From: Phytophthora sp. 'mugwort'
Lineage: Eukaryota > Oomycota > Peronosporomycetes > Peronosporales > Peronosporaceae
Direction: 5' to 3'
Length of the DNA: 64,000 nucleotides
Assembly (NCBI GenBank): GCA_033558025.1
Contig: JAUCEF010000014.1
Span: forward strand, 124,001 to 188,000
A program made the translations under genes and the position numbers. Each line of letters starts with the position of its first letter. Positions within the stretch are counted from its first letter, which is position 1. Below, in pieces: positions 9,346-21,028 of this stretch. Below the pieces are notes generated by a model that saw only the letters and a list, made by a program, of their open reading frames with translations, did not search any database and was not told the origin of the DNA.

Positions 9346-12300
9346 GGTCTACGACGTTGTGAAAGATCTGCGACCGATTGGAATCGTTGCATCTCCAGAT
9401 TTTCCAATTCACCACGCACGAGCCATTGGACCAACCATTAACGCTTACGACGTCTCACACGGTTCCTTAGCATTTTCTCCACGACGTACAGTTGTGCTTC
9501 AGTTTCTTCGGCGACGGTAAGCGGAACAGCCTTCGGTATCGGAGGTTTGGAAAGTCCGACACGTTGTTCTTGTAATGTGATAGGGGTTCGACATTAAACG
9601 TAGGATGGATCCTCCTCATTACGTTAAGTATAATCAGCTTTGACACGTTGCTGTTTACCATGCGTTCGATCACGAAAATCCGACTTTCTTTGCCGTTAGC
9701 TTTGCTTTCTAGAGTTCCGTATCATAATTAACGGTCTTTAAAGATAAGTCCTTCGTGTCGGGCAATACTAAGGCTCCCTCTTTGAAGATGACTTCTTGGC
9801 GTTTGCGATCGTTGTACTCCTTTTGTTTGACTTGAGCTTGTTCGAGATTCTGGCGCTTCTTCTACGATCGCTTGCCTTTCTTTTGCAAAGATTTCGCGAA
9901 CTCTGCAATCGTTACATCTTGCTCCGAATTAATTAGGCCTTTCATTTCTTCAGCGACTAGGATTGACACCTTACGCTTTGTGTCAACCTCAATGGAGTTA
10001 GTTTAGTCAATGCGTTGACGAGAACTGAGTAGGCATACTCTACAGTTCCAAGATACTTCACCCAATCATCGCCGTGATACGTTACCTTGCATTTCAGCGC
10101 ATCTTCAGGTACTAAGTTTTGAGTTCTGTCTGGCCATCAACTTGAGATCTGTGAGCTGTGGTCATACATAGCTTGACACCCATCATAAGTGACTTCCAGA
10201 AATCTGAAATGAATCTCGAGTCACGGTCGCTGATAATTACTTTATGCACACCATGGTGTCTGATAACAACATCACAGAAAACTTTGGCTGTGCCCTGGGC
10301 ATCTGCCGTAGTGTAGGTAGGTGCATACTTTGCGCGTTTCGACAGTTTGTCGATTGCGGCTAAGATAGCATCAAATCCTTCCGACACCGGCAATCCAGTT
10401 ATGAAGTCCACCGAAACAACTTCCCAGCATTCCTTAGGAATTGGTATTGGCATCAGAAGACCTTTCTTATTCTGACTGCTGGACTTCCGTCTCGCGCAGG
10501 TCTCACAGGTATGGACATACTCTCGAACGTCACGATCCATAGTCGGCCACCAATACCATTGCGACAGCTTTAGGTTAGTACGGATGCGCTGACGTACTGC
10601 CATCATGGAACTCTATAATGACATTCATACGTAGACCTGTGCGCTTCGGGGCACACAAACGGTAGACAAGTATCTCTCTTTGTATTATTAAAGAAGAGTA
10701 AAACGTTGTGTTTCACAAACTTTTCCATGTGGGTACCCTGCGTCCATTGTTGCTTGAAGTCTTGATCCGACATGTACCCGATTCGAAACTCTTTATTCTG
10801 GTCAGCGGACAAGTGCAGACTCACAAAATGGAAATCGGCGCTGGTGACTTTCTCTTGAGGTACACCAATCGGACGACTCTCCCCCCGTAAGTCGACATCG
10901 TCGAGAATGAGATGGAAGGCTTCGACCGACATACGAAGTAACACCGATGATTGAATCATCTGCTCCTGCGTATAACTACGTGTTGTTTTCAGAAGTCATC
11001 ACAACCATGAATAGCGTAAGTAACATCGGGTAATGGAGCTGGTTTAGCTTCTAGCTCGTCCGAATCAGCCATAGGAGGTCGCGATAACGCGTCGGCGACC
11101 CCCCCACAGTAGCTTTACCACCCACGTGATGTAACGTAAACGTAAAGTTGGAGAAGTGCGTTAAGACGAGCCATTTTTGGCGATACGCGAGGATGATGCA
11201 GCATCCAAGAACACGCCGAATTACCGTGTACAGATCAGACTGACGTCCATGTAGGTAATATCTCCATTTTTACGTAGCTGTTTTACTAGCTAACAGCTCC
11301 TTCTCGTGCGTTGGCCATCCAGTTCATGATCATTTAACTTTTTCGAAAAGAATGCGATCGGATGGTCAACACCATCATAGTTCTGGGACAAAACTTCACC
11401 CATGCAATACCCAGATGCATCGGTAGTCACGATGAACGGTCGTGCAAAAATCCGGCAACTTCAACGTTGAGGTGCGAGTTTGAGCGCGAGGAAAGAATTT
11501 TCGTGCTCACCTTCCAAGGCCCACGGTGTCTGTGCTTGAGCTCTTAGAAGGACATGCAATCTTCGCGAAATCACAGATGAATCTGCGATAGTATCTGCTA
11601 GCCAAGAAAGCTCAATAGCGCTTTCCTTGATGTAGGAGCGGGATATTTTGCAATTGCCATCGTCTTGCGAGGATCTACCTTTAATCCATCTTTCGACACT
11701 ACGTGGCCCAGAAACGCTACTTCCGATTGTTCAAATGAACACTTGGACAGGCGAGCATAAAGCTTTTCTCGACGCAGTACTTCATAAAGCTTGCGTAGAT
11801 GCTTTACATTCTCCGTCATATTGCACGAGAAGATGTAGATATCATCCAGATACACGATGACAAAGTCCAACTACTCGAAAAGAGTACGCATGACCATGTT
11901 TCTGGCATTCCAGCCATACTCATACGTGCAACACACCATTGATTGGTTTCCTTGTGTGTTTGACACGCAGTATATGGTCGGCTCGACTTTACCACCAACA
12001 TTTGGTGATATCCTTGTGCAAGATCAATCAGGGTAAATACTTCACAGCCAACCATTCGATCAAAGCGTTCCTCAATTCCAGGTAAATGAATTTTGGCTAT
12101 GATACTTATGTGATTAATGTTTCGATGGTCAATTACCCAGCGTAATGGAATTTTCGAGTTTCTTCTACGAAACCACTCAGCTCTGTGAGGTAACATCCCT
12201 GTCACCGGATCTTTCTTTGGAATGGCGAAGATGTTCGACACCCAGGGTGAGTTTGACAATTCGACCCACCCTTTACGCAAGTGCATCTTGCTCCATTTTT

Positions 12301-13480
12301 GACAAGCGAAACGGAGGTCGCGGGCTGGTTTAGCGCATTCTTTCAGCTCTAACTCGAAGTTTAACCTCTCGCGACAGTAGGAGGTTATCAGATAACTTAT
12401 TCAGGAACACATCCACAAATTCATCAAGAACCACCTTGCGGATAGGTTCAGGAATAGATTTCAACTCCTCGCTCTCAGTGATCTTGACACGAAAGACTTG
12501 CATCTAGTCTCCTTGTTTCTTGTGATGGGTGAATGTGGGTTCATCGACTTCCACGAAGTGAAAATTCTCAGGAATTTCGACATTTCCTGTTTGCGAATTC
12601 AGTATCGGATTGTCTGGATAAACCAGGGCTTACAAAAGATCACCTCGTGTGATTCTGGTAACTGCCATTCTACAAGCTCCATGGACAGAAATACGTAGCC
12701 GTCTATCTTAACCCTAGCTTGAACATGCAGGAATTCCTGTCTAGCAGTCACTGTTCCATCGAACCTTGTTGCTTGTACCTTCCGCGAAGTCAGCACAGTA
12801 GTTGCGATGCCGGGCTTGATCATGTTCCTACTGGCACCAGTATCCAGTAGAATTCGGACATCCTTTCCGTTGATTCTTCCCTCCCGGATGAACATATTCG
12901 ATCTTGTACTAAGCTGCGCTGCATTAACCTTTCGGTCATCTGACTTACTTGTTGGTTGCGATCCATGCAATACCAACTGCTTCTCTGAATGTGATTCGCA
13001 CATACCAGGTACTTCCACTGGTAGCAATCGCGCATACCAGTTTCTTCCGTCATGGCAGGGGTAGTTTTCTCAGCTTCAGTACTTACGGACTGGACTGTAT
13101 GGTCTTTCTTTGCGTCACCAATTGCTCTTCGATGTTAGCGACACCCATCTTCAAGTGCTCCATGACAACCGTTTCCGTGGTGTCATCAGGGTTGTCATCA
13201 TTTTGATTTGCCATGCTCATCCTTGCCTACCCACGACCACGTCGTTGATTCGAGTGATTATACCTCGGTAAGTGTCTTCTGGCTTTCTGCTGCGATCGAA
13301 TACTACCTTGGTCAGCCCTATGAGCAGCGCTTCCACCTGAAACACAGGTTTATGGCGTATGGATTCATCTCGCGATAGCACATGCACGCTATCAATTTTC
13401 ATTGGCTCCGCTGCATCACCATCGTTCGTGTGTTTTCATTCATACACTCGGTAGTTACGACACTCGTTGTTTCCATCCGA
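9346..13480 (-). mobile_element. Ty3/gypsy retrotransposon (chromodomain type), decayed
   Basis: The minus strand, read right to left, carries a gag remnant starting near 13214. An aspartic protease follows (ILLDTGASRNMIKPG within 13027-12599). Reverse transcriptase comes next (FTLIDLAQGYHQM within 12286-11816, VIVYLDDIYIFS near 11870-11830), then a poorly readable RNase H zone (11590-10960). Integrase covers about 10606-10112, with the zinc-binding HTCETCARR, VDFITGLPVSEGFDA, and IISDRDSRFISDFW. An integrase tail (RRIHPTFNVEPLSHY near 9600) and a chromodomain-like end (QLYVVEKMLRNRVRRR) reach about 9370. Many stops and shifts show it is dead. The domain order PR-RT-RH-INT-chromodomain is that of chromoviruses. 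LTRs were not located. It appears to sit inside or against the MULE gene at its left. Confidence 0.85.
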
Positions 13481-14509
13481 ACGTCCATGGTAAGGATGAG
13501 ATCGATTATAGTCTAACGCTGTTGTTATAGCTTTTGCAAGCTTCTCACAACGTCGATATTGAACCTCTTCACATACACTGGACGATAGTTCACGTAAAAG
13601 ATATGCTGATCGATTTCATATGGAACAAGCGTTATTTCTGAGCTCCACCTACATGCTGCTTCGAACAATTCGCCCACCTTCAATATGATGAAGAGACTTT
13701 TTAGCGTGGCTCGGGCAGTGCTCCGCATGAATGCCACCACCTCCCGCCCATGGTACTCGAATAATTCGATTTATGATGATGAACGGAGCCTTTTGGGAGG
13801 GCAACCGTTGCGAAGTGTGTGTAGTAAGACTTACACAAATGCACAATCACTTTGTATTGGTGATTTTTTTATATACGCTTACAACCAGCTGTATTTCAGT
13901 GTCGTAGTTGCTGTAGATATATCGAATTTTGGTTTTGCCTGACCCCATAGAATGCAGATTAACCCTCGTCAGGTACTTGCGCCCTCGTTGTCGCTTGCAT
14001 TTGTGTTCTAGTCTTACGACACTTAAAGCAAGGCGGGGCTGTCACTTTTCCCGTCGTCGTTCATGACGCGCGGCAAATGCGAAATCAGCATGAATGGTTT
14101 CATAATCAATTTGAGTCCTCTCAATTTAAATGTGGTGAAAACAGCTGCGAGGAGTCCTCCACTATTTAGTGGGATTGGACATTGTCAAAATTCGGGAAGT
14201 GATTTTAGACTTTTTGTTTATTTTCATATTCTACTTCGAAGTATAAAGTAATACTTACCGCAGCAGAGCGGCCTTTGTAGACTGCTTTGCTTTCTACCCT
14301 TCAACTGGCTCTTGATACTCATATTGTTCCCCGCTTCACACGTCTTCGCACGAATGAAGAGCGAAATCGGTCACTATTCCGACCGGGGACTTCAAGTTGA
14401 TACGAATAAAAAACGTCGCAAATTTAGTGTCTGGGCGAAATTCGGCTCGATCCATGGAATATGAATGACCACAAGTCAAAGCTTCGGGCATATTTTCGGA
14501 TCTCGTCCA
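13481..14509. other. Unassigned sequence between gypsy and hAT relics
   Basis: No recognisable gene on either strand. Short open frames (for example minus strand 13740-13525) show no known motif. It may hold the 5' LTR or leader of the gypsy element, or the displaced N-terminal part of MULE 1, but no repeat was matched. Confidence 0.3.
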
Positions 14510-15640
14510 CAGTTGAGTGACACAGAAAAACAACGCGGAAAGTTATCGGTTGCAACCGATTGAGCTCTTGCCCTTACGGCGTCCTCGCGACACTGAAGAA
14601 ATTATGCAATGGTTTGACGTCAGCGGAATTGTGTTGAGCAGGGCACCGCGCTGTTCCACTGGAGCTAACAGGCGGCGCTTCTGCAGATGTGCCGCAAATA
14701 ACGCTCTTGATTGCTTCCTCTGCGGCATCCTCAGCTGTGCGCCGGAAAGACAGCAAAGTCGATTTCTCCACCCGCATCAGACGACTTGTTGCGTCGAGAA
14801 CGCGCACACATCCCGACTCAAAGTCGGGGTCGTGGACACTTTCAGAACATGGTAATGCCTCGTATAGACTATAGGCATCGTGCTTAAAACCAACCCAATA
14901 CACTTGTAGTGGTGCTTACCTAAAAGCGGACGGAGTGTGGCTCGATTCAATCATATTATCTATCCACGAACGAACGTAAACCACAGTGGCAATTGTTCCT
15001 TGGAGAGTCAGTGACAAGACTCGGTCTTCTTGAGGTCGTTCAGACGTGCGAGCATCCTCTTGTTGGATGCTGGCGCCGGGAGAACCGCCCACTGTATCGT
15101 CTTCCGTGTCGTCCCCGTCCTCTAGGAGTTACATATAACGGTATATCATGGCGAAAGTCGAGCTACACCGAGTGTCCTGTCGAATCACGAGGCTGATATC
15201 TGTGATGAGCTTATGTCTGTGACGAACTGGTGGCTGGCGAAAACACAGGAGGGAAGACGACGAGCGTACCCAGCGGGCGATTGGCAGAACAATTATCTCC
15301 AACCAGAATCTGGCGTTGAGCCAGTTGGTTATCGAAATCCCAGAGCAGCATGTTCGGCAGGGCTCGAAGTGATTACGCGCCGAGAGGTCGTAATTTAGGG
15401 GAAGAGGCAAATAGTGTAGTGGGTCTTGACGACCCCATCAACCTCGTAGTATGCGAAGACGCGATCTGACGCGCGGCTCCAGCCGTCGAAAATGATACCG
15501 AAGCCGTCTGGCATCTCGGTGGCGAGCTAGCGTTCCTCAAACGTAGTAAGACTATACATGCCACGAGGCAGTGTATCGACCCAAATCGTTCCCAAATCGG
15601 AATATAGACAACACAACGATTTGTTTTACTAAACAACATT
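14510..15640 (-). pseudogene. hAT-family transposase pseudogene
   Basis: Minus-strand pieces match the hAT catalytic and dimerisation regions. PDGFGIIFDGWSRASD with YYEVDGVVKTHY (about 15520-15430) resembles the first Asp strand of hAT proteins. SLVIRQDTRCSSTFAMIYRY (15200-15132) resembles the block before the insertion domain. DFESGCVRVLDATSRLMRVE (14830-14760) and LHNFFSVARTP (14605-14575) resemble the C-terminal hATC dimerisation region. Several stops and frameshifts separate these. No BED zinc finger, terminal repeats or 8-bp target duplication were found. Family assignment is by motif only. Confidence 0.6.
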
Positions 15641-16113
15641 AGGCATTAATATAGGAGACCGCCACCAGCTTACCGCCTCGCCGCCTGGTTTTCACAGAGT
15701 AGGAGTGGAAGACTATTTTTGATGATCCAATCGAGCTGGCCGTAGGCATTTAGAGCGGAGCTGCGAACGCAGATCAGCATGAATCCCGTCTCTGCATTTG
15801 GCGCTGCGAACAAGCCAACCTGTTAGTCCGAGTACCTCGGCGAACATATTACCTATATTATAGGGAAAACATATTATGAGTCAACGCAAGCGAAACGTAA
15901 TTTTGCACACAGAAAAACATTTCGAGATATGGTCAAACCTGTTTATATGATTCTCCCTATTGAGCCTAGCCGTTTATTTGATCAAAACTTTGTCGGTACC
16001 GAATACTTTAGTTACGTTTTGTATGACCTATGTCTATATGCATACAAAGGTATATGAGTCACACTTTGGAGGACTCACAATTGGTCTCACCTGCTTATTG
16101 ATCCACACTGCTC
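15641..16113. other. Unassigned sequence left of the Harbinger element
   Basis: AT-rich DNA with no recognised gene. It may contain the left end of the PIF/Harbinger-type element whose SANT-like gene starts near 16114. Confidence 0.3.
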
Positions 16114-17094
16114 AATCACACACTCTTCAAAAGCGCCAAAGCATTGCTTACTGCCAGCGCTGAAGAACCCAAACTGAATCGTTCATTTCTGGACGCTCGC
16201 CTCTCCTCTGTTGCCAGAGCTGCTTCGGAGTCGGGAAACCATGAATCGGAATTGCACTTGCTGGGCGATATGCACAACGCCTTACTGACCGGTGGCGTCC
16301 AGCAACGTTCAGACGATCGAGCATTGCGAAAGCTCAAAGAAAGAAAGCGATTCGTCCCAGACGAAGATTTGATACTCGTCAAGGAGGTCAACTAGATTCT
16401 GCCCTATCGCCTAGGGCGTAACAAAGTCATGAAGGCATGGCAAGGAATCGCGCGCGCCTAAACAAGTTGTCTACATTCAACATGGAGTCGGTCAATAGCA
16501 AGTCCTGTCAGAATCGGCTCAACCCCCCACACTGCTGGATAGGCATCGCATTCAAGAGGCAGAGTCGGCTAAGGCATCCGGCGTTGATGAAAAGTATACA
16601 TAGCTTCGAGGGTGGATGACGACATCATAAGCGACTTCGACGAGTGGGGGAGAGAAAAGCTGCTTGCGAAAGAGAAACCTATGAAGGAATCGGATACAAA
16701 AACTGCGCAGGGGCTGTTGTTCGTAACTCGGTGATGCTGCGTCGAGTGAACGGCGTCTAGCGGGTGCAAAACGTGCATCAGATAATGAAGAGAAAGATGA
16801 GTCGCAACAGCCGAATACGATGGCATTGTCAAGTAGCAAAGAGACCCCAACAAAGAGAAACACGATATCGTAGCCTCCCTTATGCCCTTGATAGAATCAC
16901 AAGTAGAGCAAGCGCAAGGCATTCAAGCTGTGCTGCGCGAGGACATGGTATTACGGCGCCAGCAACATGAAGAGATGCTGGCGATGCGCAGCGCGAGCGT
17001 GGAGAGGAATATTAATAGCGCCACGACCAACGCGATCAGGAATTTATATTCAGACCAACTCAAATGGGGGCTGAAAGTCGACGCGTTAGTTTAA
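16114..17094 (+). pseudogene. Myb/SANT-like protein of a PIF/Harbinger element (broken)
   Basis: The 16144-16395 frame ends in ERKRFVPDEDLILVKEVN. After a stop the reading continues in frame with NKVMKAWQGIARALNKLS and SCQNRL, which together look like a Myb/SANT-type trihelix. Further frames carry a charged region, then a helical C-terminus (SLMPLIESQVEQAQGIQAVL; ERNINSATTNAIRNLYSD) ending at 17094. PIF/Harbinger elements usually pair such a DNA-binding accessory protein with a separate DDE transposase, and the transposase converges on it here from 18461. In-frame stops and shifts show it is inactive. Confidence 0.6.
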
Positions 17095-17245
17095 TGATCT
17101 CGGTGCTCGGCCAGCAGACGTCTTCGCGGGCAACTCAAGCCGAACATAACCAAAACAAAGCCATGTAAATCAAGGTGGGTACACGCCAACACAATGCCAA
17201 CCAACCCAAAGTCTCATTCATTGTACGCATGTATTGCTTCACTCT

Positions 17246-18461
17246 TCAACTTAAATACTCTTCTAAGACTGGTGGTTTGAGCTGGAACATAAAGCTTACT
17301 TGGTTTCCTTCATTGATGCACGTGTGAATGTTCGAGGAAGCACTGCGCATTTGATCGTCACAGCAACTGGAGAAAGCCGCAGCTTGTGCGCTCTTGCATA
17401 CTCGAGCTGGGCAAGTATCGCTTGCCGTGATTAAAACCCAGCTCGACCGCAACGCGCTGGAAGCTAAAAAGAGCGTTGGCAGGCCCTCATATTGAGTTGA
17501 GCGAGGCACCTGATAAGGAACGGATATTAAAACCGATACGCTATAGGCTGGATCACCATAAATGGTGAAGACGAGGTTTCGGAGCGTCGGATGTTATCGC
17601 ACTTAATTCGGTAAGCCGTTCTGGTGCAGCAGTGTGGTGTTATGACGGCGGCCTCGACGGGGGCCCAGAAGAGTCGAAAAGCCCGCTCGGTGCGATCACG
17701 CCTTGATAGGGAAGACAGTGACGCCGCTTGTGGCCACTGTATACAACCTTTTGTAAAATTTCTCCTCGGGGTCCGTTGCGACGCGGACCGGGGCGGCAGA
17801 TGAAGTGCTTAGTGCCGTCAATAAACAGAGCAATGCCATCAATGATAGACCCCGACGCAACCGTGACTGCACGCTTGTATTGTTGTAGTCGGCGCATAAA
17901 CATCGCATCACCTAAAAGGAGAAGTTCACTTCATCTGCTCATTATCATAGAAGCTAGCAGCACTGTAGTTAGCAAAACATTTGACAACATATAGATAAAT
18001 GATTGAGTAACTAACCCACCCACAGTGTAACTCGACAGCAAACCCCATCCGAACGGCCAAACGACTTTCATAGACTCGATAAGCGACACGAAAGGCCAAC
18101 CGCTTTAGAAGCATGGCAGGGGCTTCGTAGCTGCTGACGCGATCGCGGGTGTCCGTTATAATACACTCGGGCAGTCTTAGAGCATGAGCAATTCGAATAA
18201 TCTCGGCGCCCGCAAATCGATACTCGATGAGCGCATCCTGCATCTGTTAATGCTATAACGTCGAACCCGAATGTCTGGAATCAGTGGCCGGTCAATCTGC
18301 TCTCCTTCTAGCTCCACCATCGTGGCTACGACAAGCCTAGCTAGCGCAGGCGATGCCAGCAGGGCCACGCCCGACGACACTCCACTGGTTACCATTGCAG
18401 TGATGGTGGTAACTTTTGTTTGCACTGACTTCCATTGTTTCTGATTCTGAATAGGATTCAT
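17246..18461 (-). pseudogene. PIF/Harbinger (HARBI1-like) transposase pseudogene
   Basis: Minus-strand pieces give a DDE_4-type enzyme. The N-terminal helical segment is 18461-18177. A helical DNA-binding segment follows at 18243-17926 (RIAHALRLPECIITDTRDRV; PAMLLKRLAFRVAYR). The catalytic core is at 17903-17640 (IALFIDGTKHFICRPG, YSGHKRRHCLPYQG, APSGLF). A C-terminal part near 17600-17246 includes IYGDPAYSVSV (third catalytic block) and ends in LKPPVLEEYL. The frames are broken between blocks. With the convergent SANT-like gene at 16114-17094 this makes a two-gene Harbinger element of about 2.4 kb. Terminal repeats were not resolved. Confidence 0.75.
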
Positions 18462-18652
18462 TGCGAAACGTAAAAGTTCCAGGTCCTCATCCGAAACAAA
18501 ATCTCGTTATGATAACTGAAATTGGATTGGGATTAGGACGGTTGCGAAATCTCTATATTATACATTAGGAGAAACAAAAATAAAATAACTGAATGAATGA
18601 ATTCATAAAAAAAAACATTTGGAGGGACCTGACTACAATAGTGCGCTTAGCA

Positions 18653-20184
18653 TTACAAAGTTGTTCGCTTCGCTGCTTCTTCCGGTAGCAAGTTCTCTAC
18701 GATGCCTTCATTCCCGACCTCCATCTGCTCGCGGGACTGCAGCACAAAATCTGTCAGCGTGCCAACTTCCCATTGGGCGTCTAAGTCCAAGTCTGGAGTG
18801 ATTGTCGAGTACGATTGGACCAGTGTCATCGGACTAAAGGCCGAGACTTGCCCCGTCACGTCTTTCAGCACGAGCCAGCCAGCGTCACGAACCGAGATAC
18901 CTTGTGTACTAGCGCCAGGTATGTCCACCCGATCAATTATGGATTCCTGTACGATCACGGTTCTGTCGCGTTCAACATACTGACGGACAGCTTGCCTTCC
19001 ACTCATCTTCGCTGTGCGCTCGTCCCGCTCGACCTCGACGCCAAACTTTCGCAAAATCATGTTCTCCGTCGTCTCAGCCGACTGGAACACAATTCAAATG
19101 AGTGGTTTAGTACCGTTTTTTTTTCTTTTCTTTCTGATCCTGCCGTTTTTGCTGCGTACCTCCTCGAAGTAGGCGTTAAACTTGATGCCGGGTTCGCTCA
19201 TGTGCCGCCATAGTGCTCGATTGGCAGCATTCACATCGAAAGGCAAGAGTTTACTCTGCACAACCGCGAGGAACATTCCTGTGAAATCGTTATACTTGAC
19301 GTCTTATTCACGAAGAACCGGCTGGGAGCCCGGCGCAACTGGACAGGTAGCTAGGCGCTCGTTGGTAAGAGCATAGAGTGCGTCGAGATTTTGCACCAAA
19401 GCGTCGAATTCACAGCCGATAAGACCTACAGGAACCTCCACAGGCTTCTTGAATCTTTTAGAAGTCTCAGCTGAGATCTAATGAATATAACCTGTTGGTA
19501 ACAACGCTGCTACATACAATGAACAATATATCATATCTCTGCCGCTGCCCGCTCACGCTTACGGAGGATGCGCTGCAGGCTCTTTGCCATTCGGACCTGC
19601 GTCTTGAGCTTCTCACGCAACTTCCCGTTCTCCGTCTCGACCTGTTCCCGTTGACTTTTCTGTCTCCGGGCCATCTTCTTCCAGAGAGCTATAGATTGTT
19701 GTAGCTGCCTCGTAACCTGTTCATCCTCTGAAGTTACAGGCGATGCTGAAGCTGGCGACCCGCCCCCTTCTGCGTGGACTTTAAGCTCTTTCAGCTTGTT
19801 TTCCATCTCCGTCACTATCTTCCGCAGGTGTTCGAGCTCTTCCTTGCGACTAACACGATGTCGGCGAGGAGTCTTCAACGCAGCAGCATTAATATCATGC
19901 AGTGTGTTGGAAGACACCTTTAAAGCCCCGTTGAGTCCGAGTACGCAGCTAATTGACGTCGCAGTCGTTGGAGACGGTCGTCGACCATCATCCATGAAGA
20001 GCTCTTCGAGGTTAGCGCCTTGCGTCTTGTCTTGTAGCTCCGTCGTCAAGACGTCGTGCAGAATCCAGTCGTCACTGTCTAAATTCACGCTGTCCTCCAA
20101 CTCAAAGTCGGTTAGGAAGGCCAGCACATCTTGCAGCCCCGTGGGTTCGTTCCCGAAGGTGTTGGGCGTTAATCCGCTCGTCAT
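18653..20184 (-). pseudogene. bZIP-like/START-like family member A (nonsense codon, broken donor)
   Basis: Three exons: 20184-19537, 19477-19160 and 19081-18653. Residues 1-105 are acidic. A basic stretch plus coiled coil (RRHRVSRKEELEHLRKI, about 107-136) and a second helix (LWKKMARRQ ... QVRMAKSLQRIL, 167-207) follow. Exons 2-3 form the START-like part (LLPFDVNAANRALWRHM; QYVERDRTVIVQESI). Intron 2 (19159-19082) is a normal GT-AG of 78 bases. Intron 1 would begin AT instead of GT after GAG at 19537, so the donor looks mutated. An in-frame TAA lies at 19304-19306 in exon 2. Otherwise the frame holds for 464 codons. A recent pseudogene, unless the lesions are assembly errors. Similar oomycete proteins are, as I recall, often annotated 'M96 mating-specific family'; unverified. 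Confidence 0.7.
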
Positions 20185-20212
20185 TCGCGATCGTTATGCT
20201 TCTCGACCTGCA

Positions 20213-20231
20213 CGTTGAATTGTGTGATGAC
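20213..20231 (-). promoter_or_regulatory. Oomycete-type initiator (Inr) of gene A
   Basis: The minus strand reads GTCATCACACAATTCAACG, close to the oomycete initiator consensus TCATTYYNCAWTTT. It lies about 30 bases before the proposed ATG at 20184. It supports that start codon and a short 5' leader. Confidence 0.45.
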
Positions 20232-21028
20232 CACGAGGAGCTGTCCCAGCCATGTGGCAAAGCCTCTCTTCCTTAGGGATTCCTCTACCCCTTATCGTAG
20301 TGGAAAGCAGGCGACCAGCTGTCACGCTTCGAGCTCTATGATAATAATAACAATCCAATTCGTCTTTCTGACGTGTTCGAGCACTAGGTAGATCGACAAA
20401 ACGACCGACCGCGACCAATTGAATGCGCTGGCGCTGTTGATGAGTCCCAGCGATGCCAGCAGTTAACCGTAAACAAACACAACACGAAAGCTCGGACCTT
20501 TCTTTGAGCGTTTATTTCTTAATCTTGGCTTGTACCGCGCTACATGTACACGATGCGTGGCTTGTGAGGTTAGTAGGCCTGGATTTTCACGCGCGTTCCT
20601 AGTTAATTACTGTGGCGTGATCGGGTCGTTGTCATGAGGTTTTTTTCACCGTGACGAAAGTTCCCCTCATTACAGGTATGGATTTAAAAACGCCCCACCT
20701 CACGGCCATGAAATCCTCGCTAAGTGTTGGTGCCTCCTGTATATCGCAAGTCATCACCGAGCCATGACTTGCAGATTCCCATTGACAGACAGCATGCAGT
20801 CAAGGTGACTCACCTGGTGAGCTATTCATGTGTTAGTTAAGTACAGTACTGTAATGTGTCGACGGTAGCGGTTGGACGCCATGTAAACCTCATCTGCAGG
20901 ATTGATTTGCCAGCGCTGCGGAAGGCACGGGACGCCCCAGCTGTGTCCGAAACTCAGCTGGATTCTCGACCAGCATGGACGCGGTGTCCCAGCAGACCGG
21001 GACGAATCGAACGACACCTCGATTGTAG
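20232..21028. other. Divergent intergenic region between genes A and B
   Basis: No gene recognised. This about 0.8 kb stretch separates the divergently arranged family members A (minus) and B (plus) and would hold both promoters. A short out-of-frame lead of gene B may start near 20970. Confidence 0.35.
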
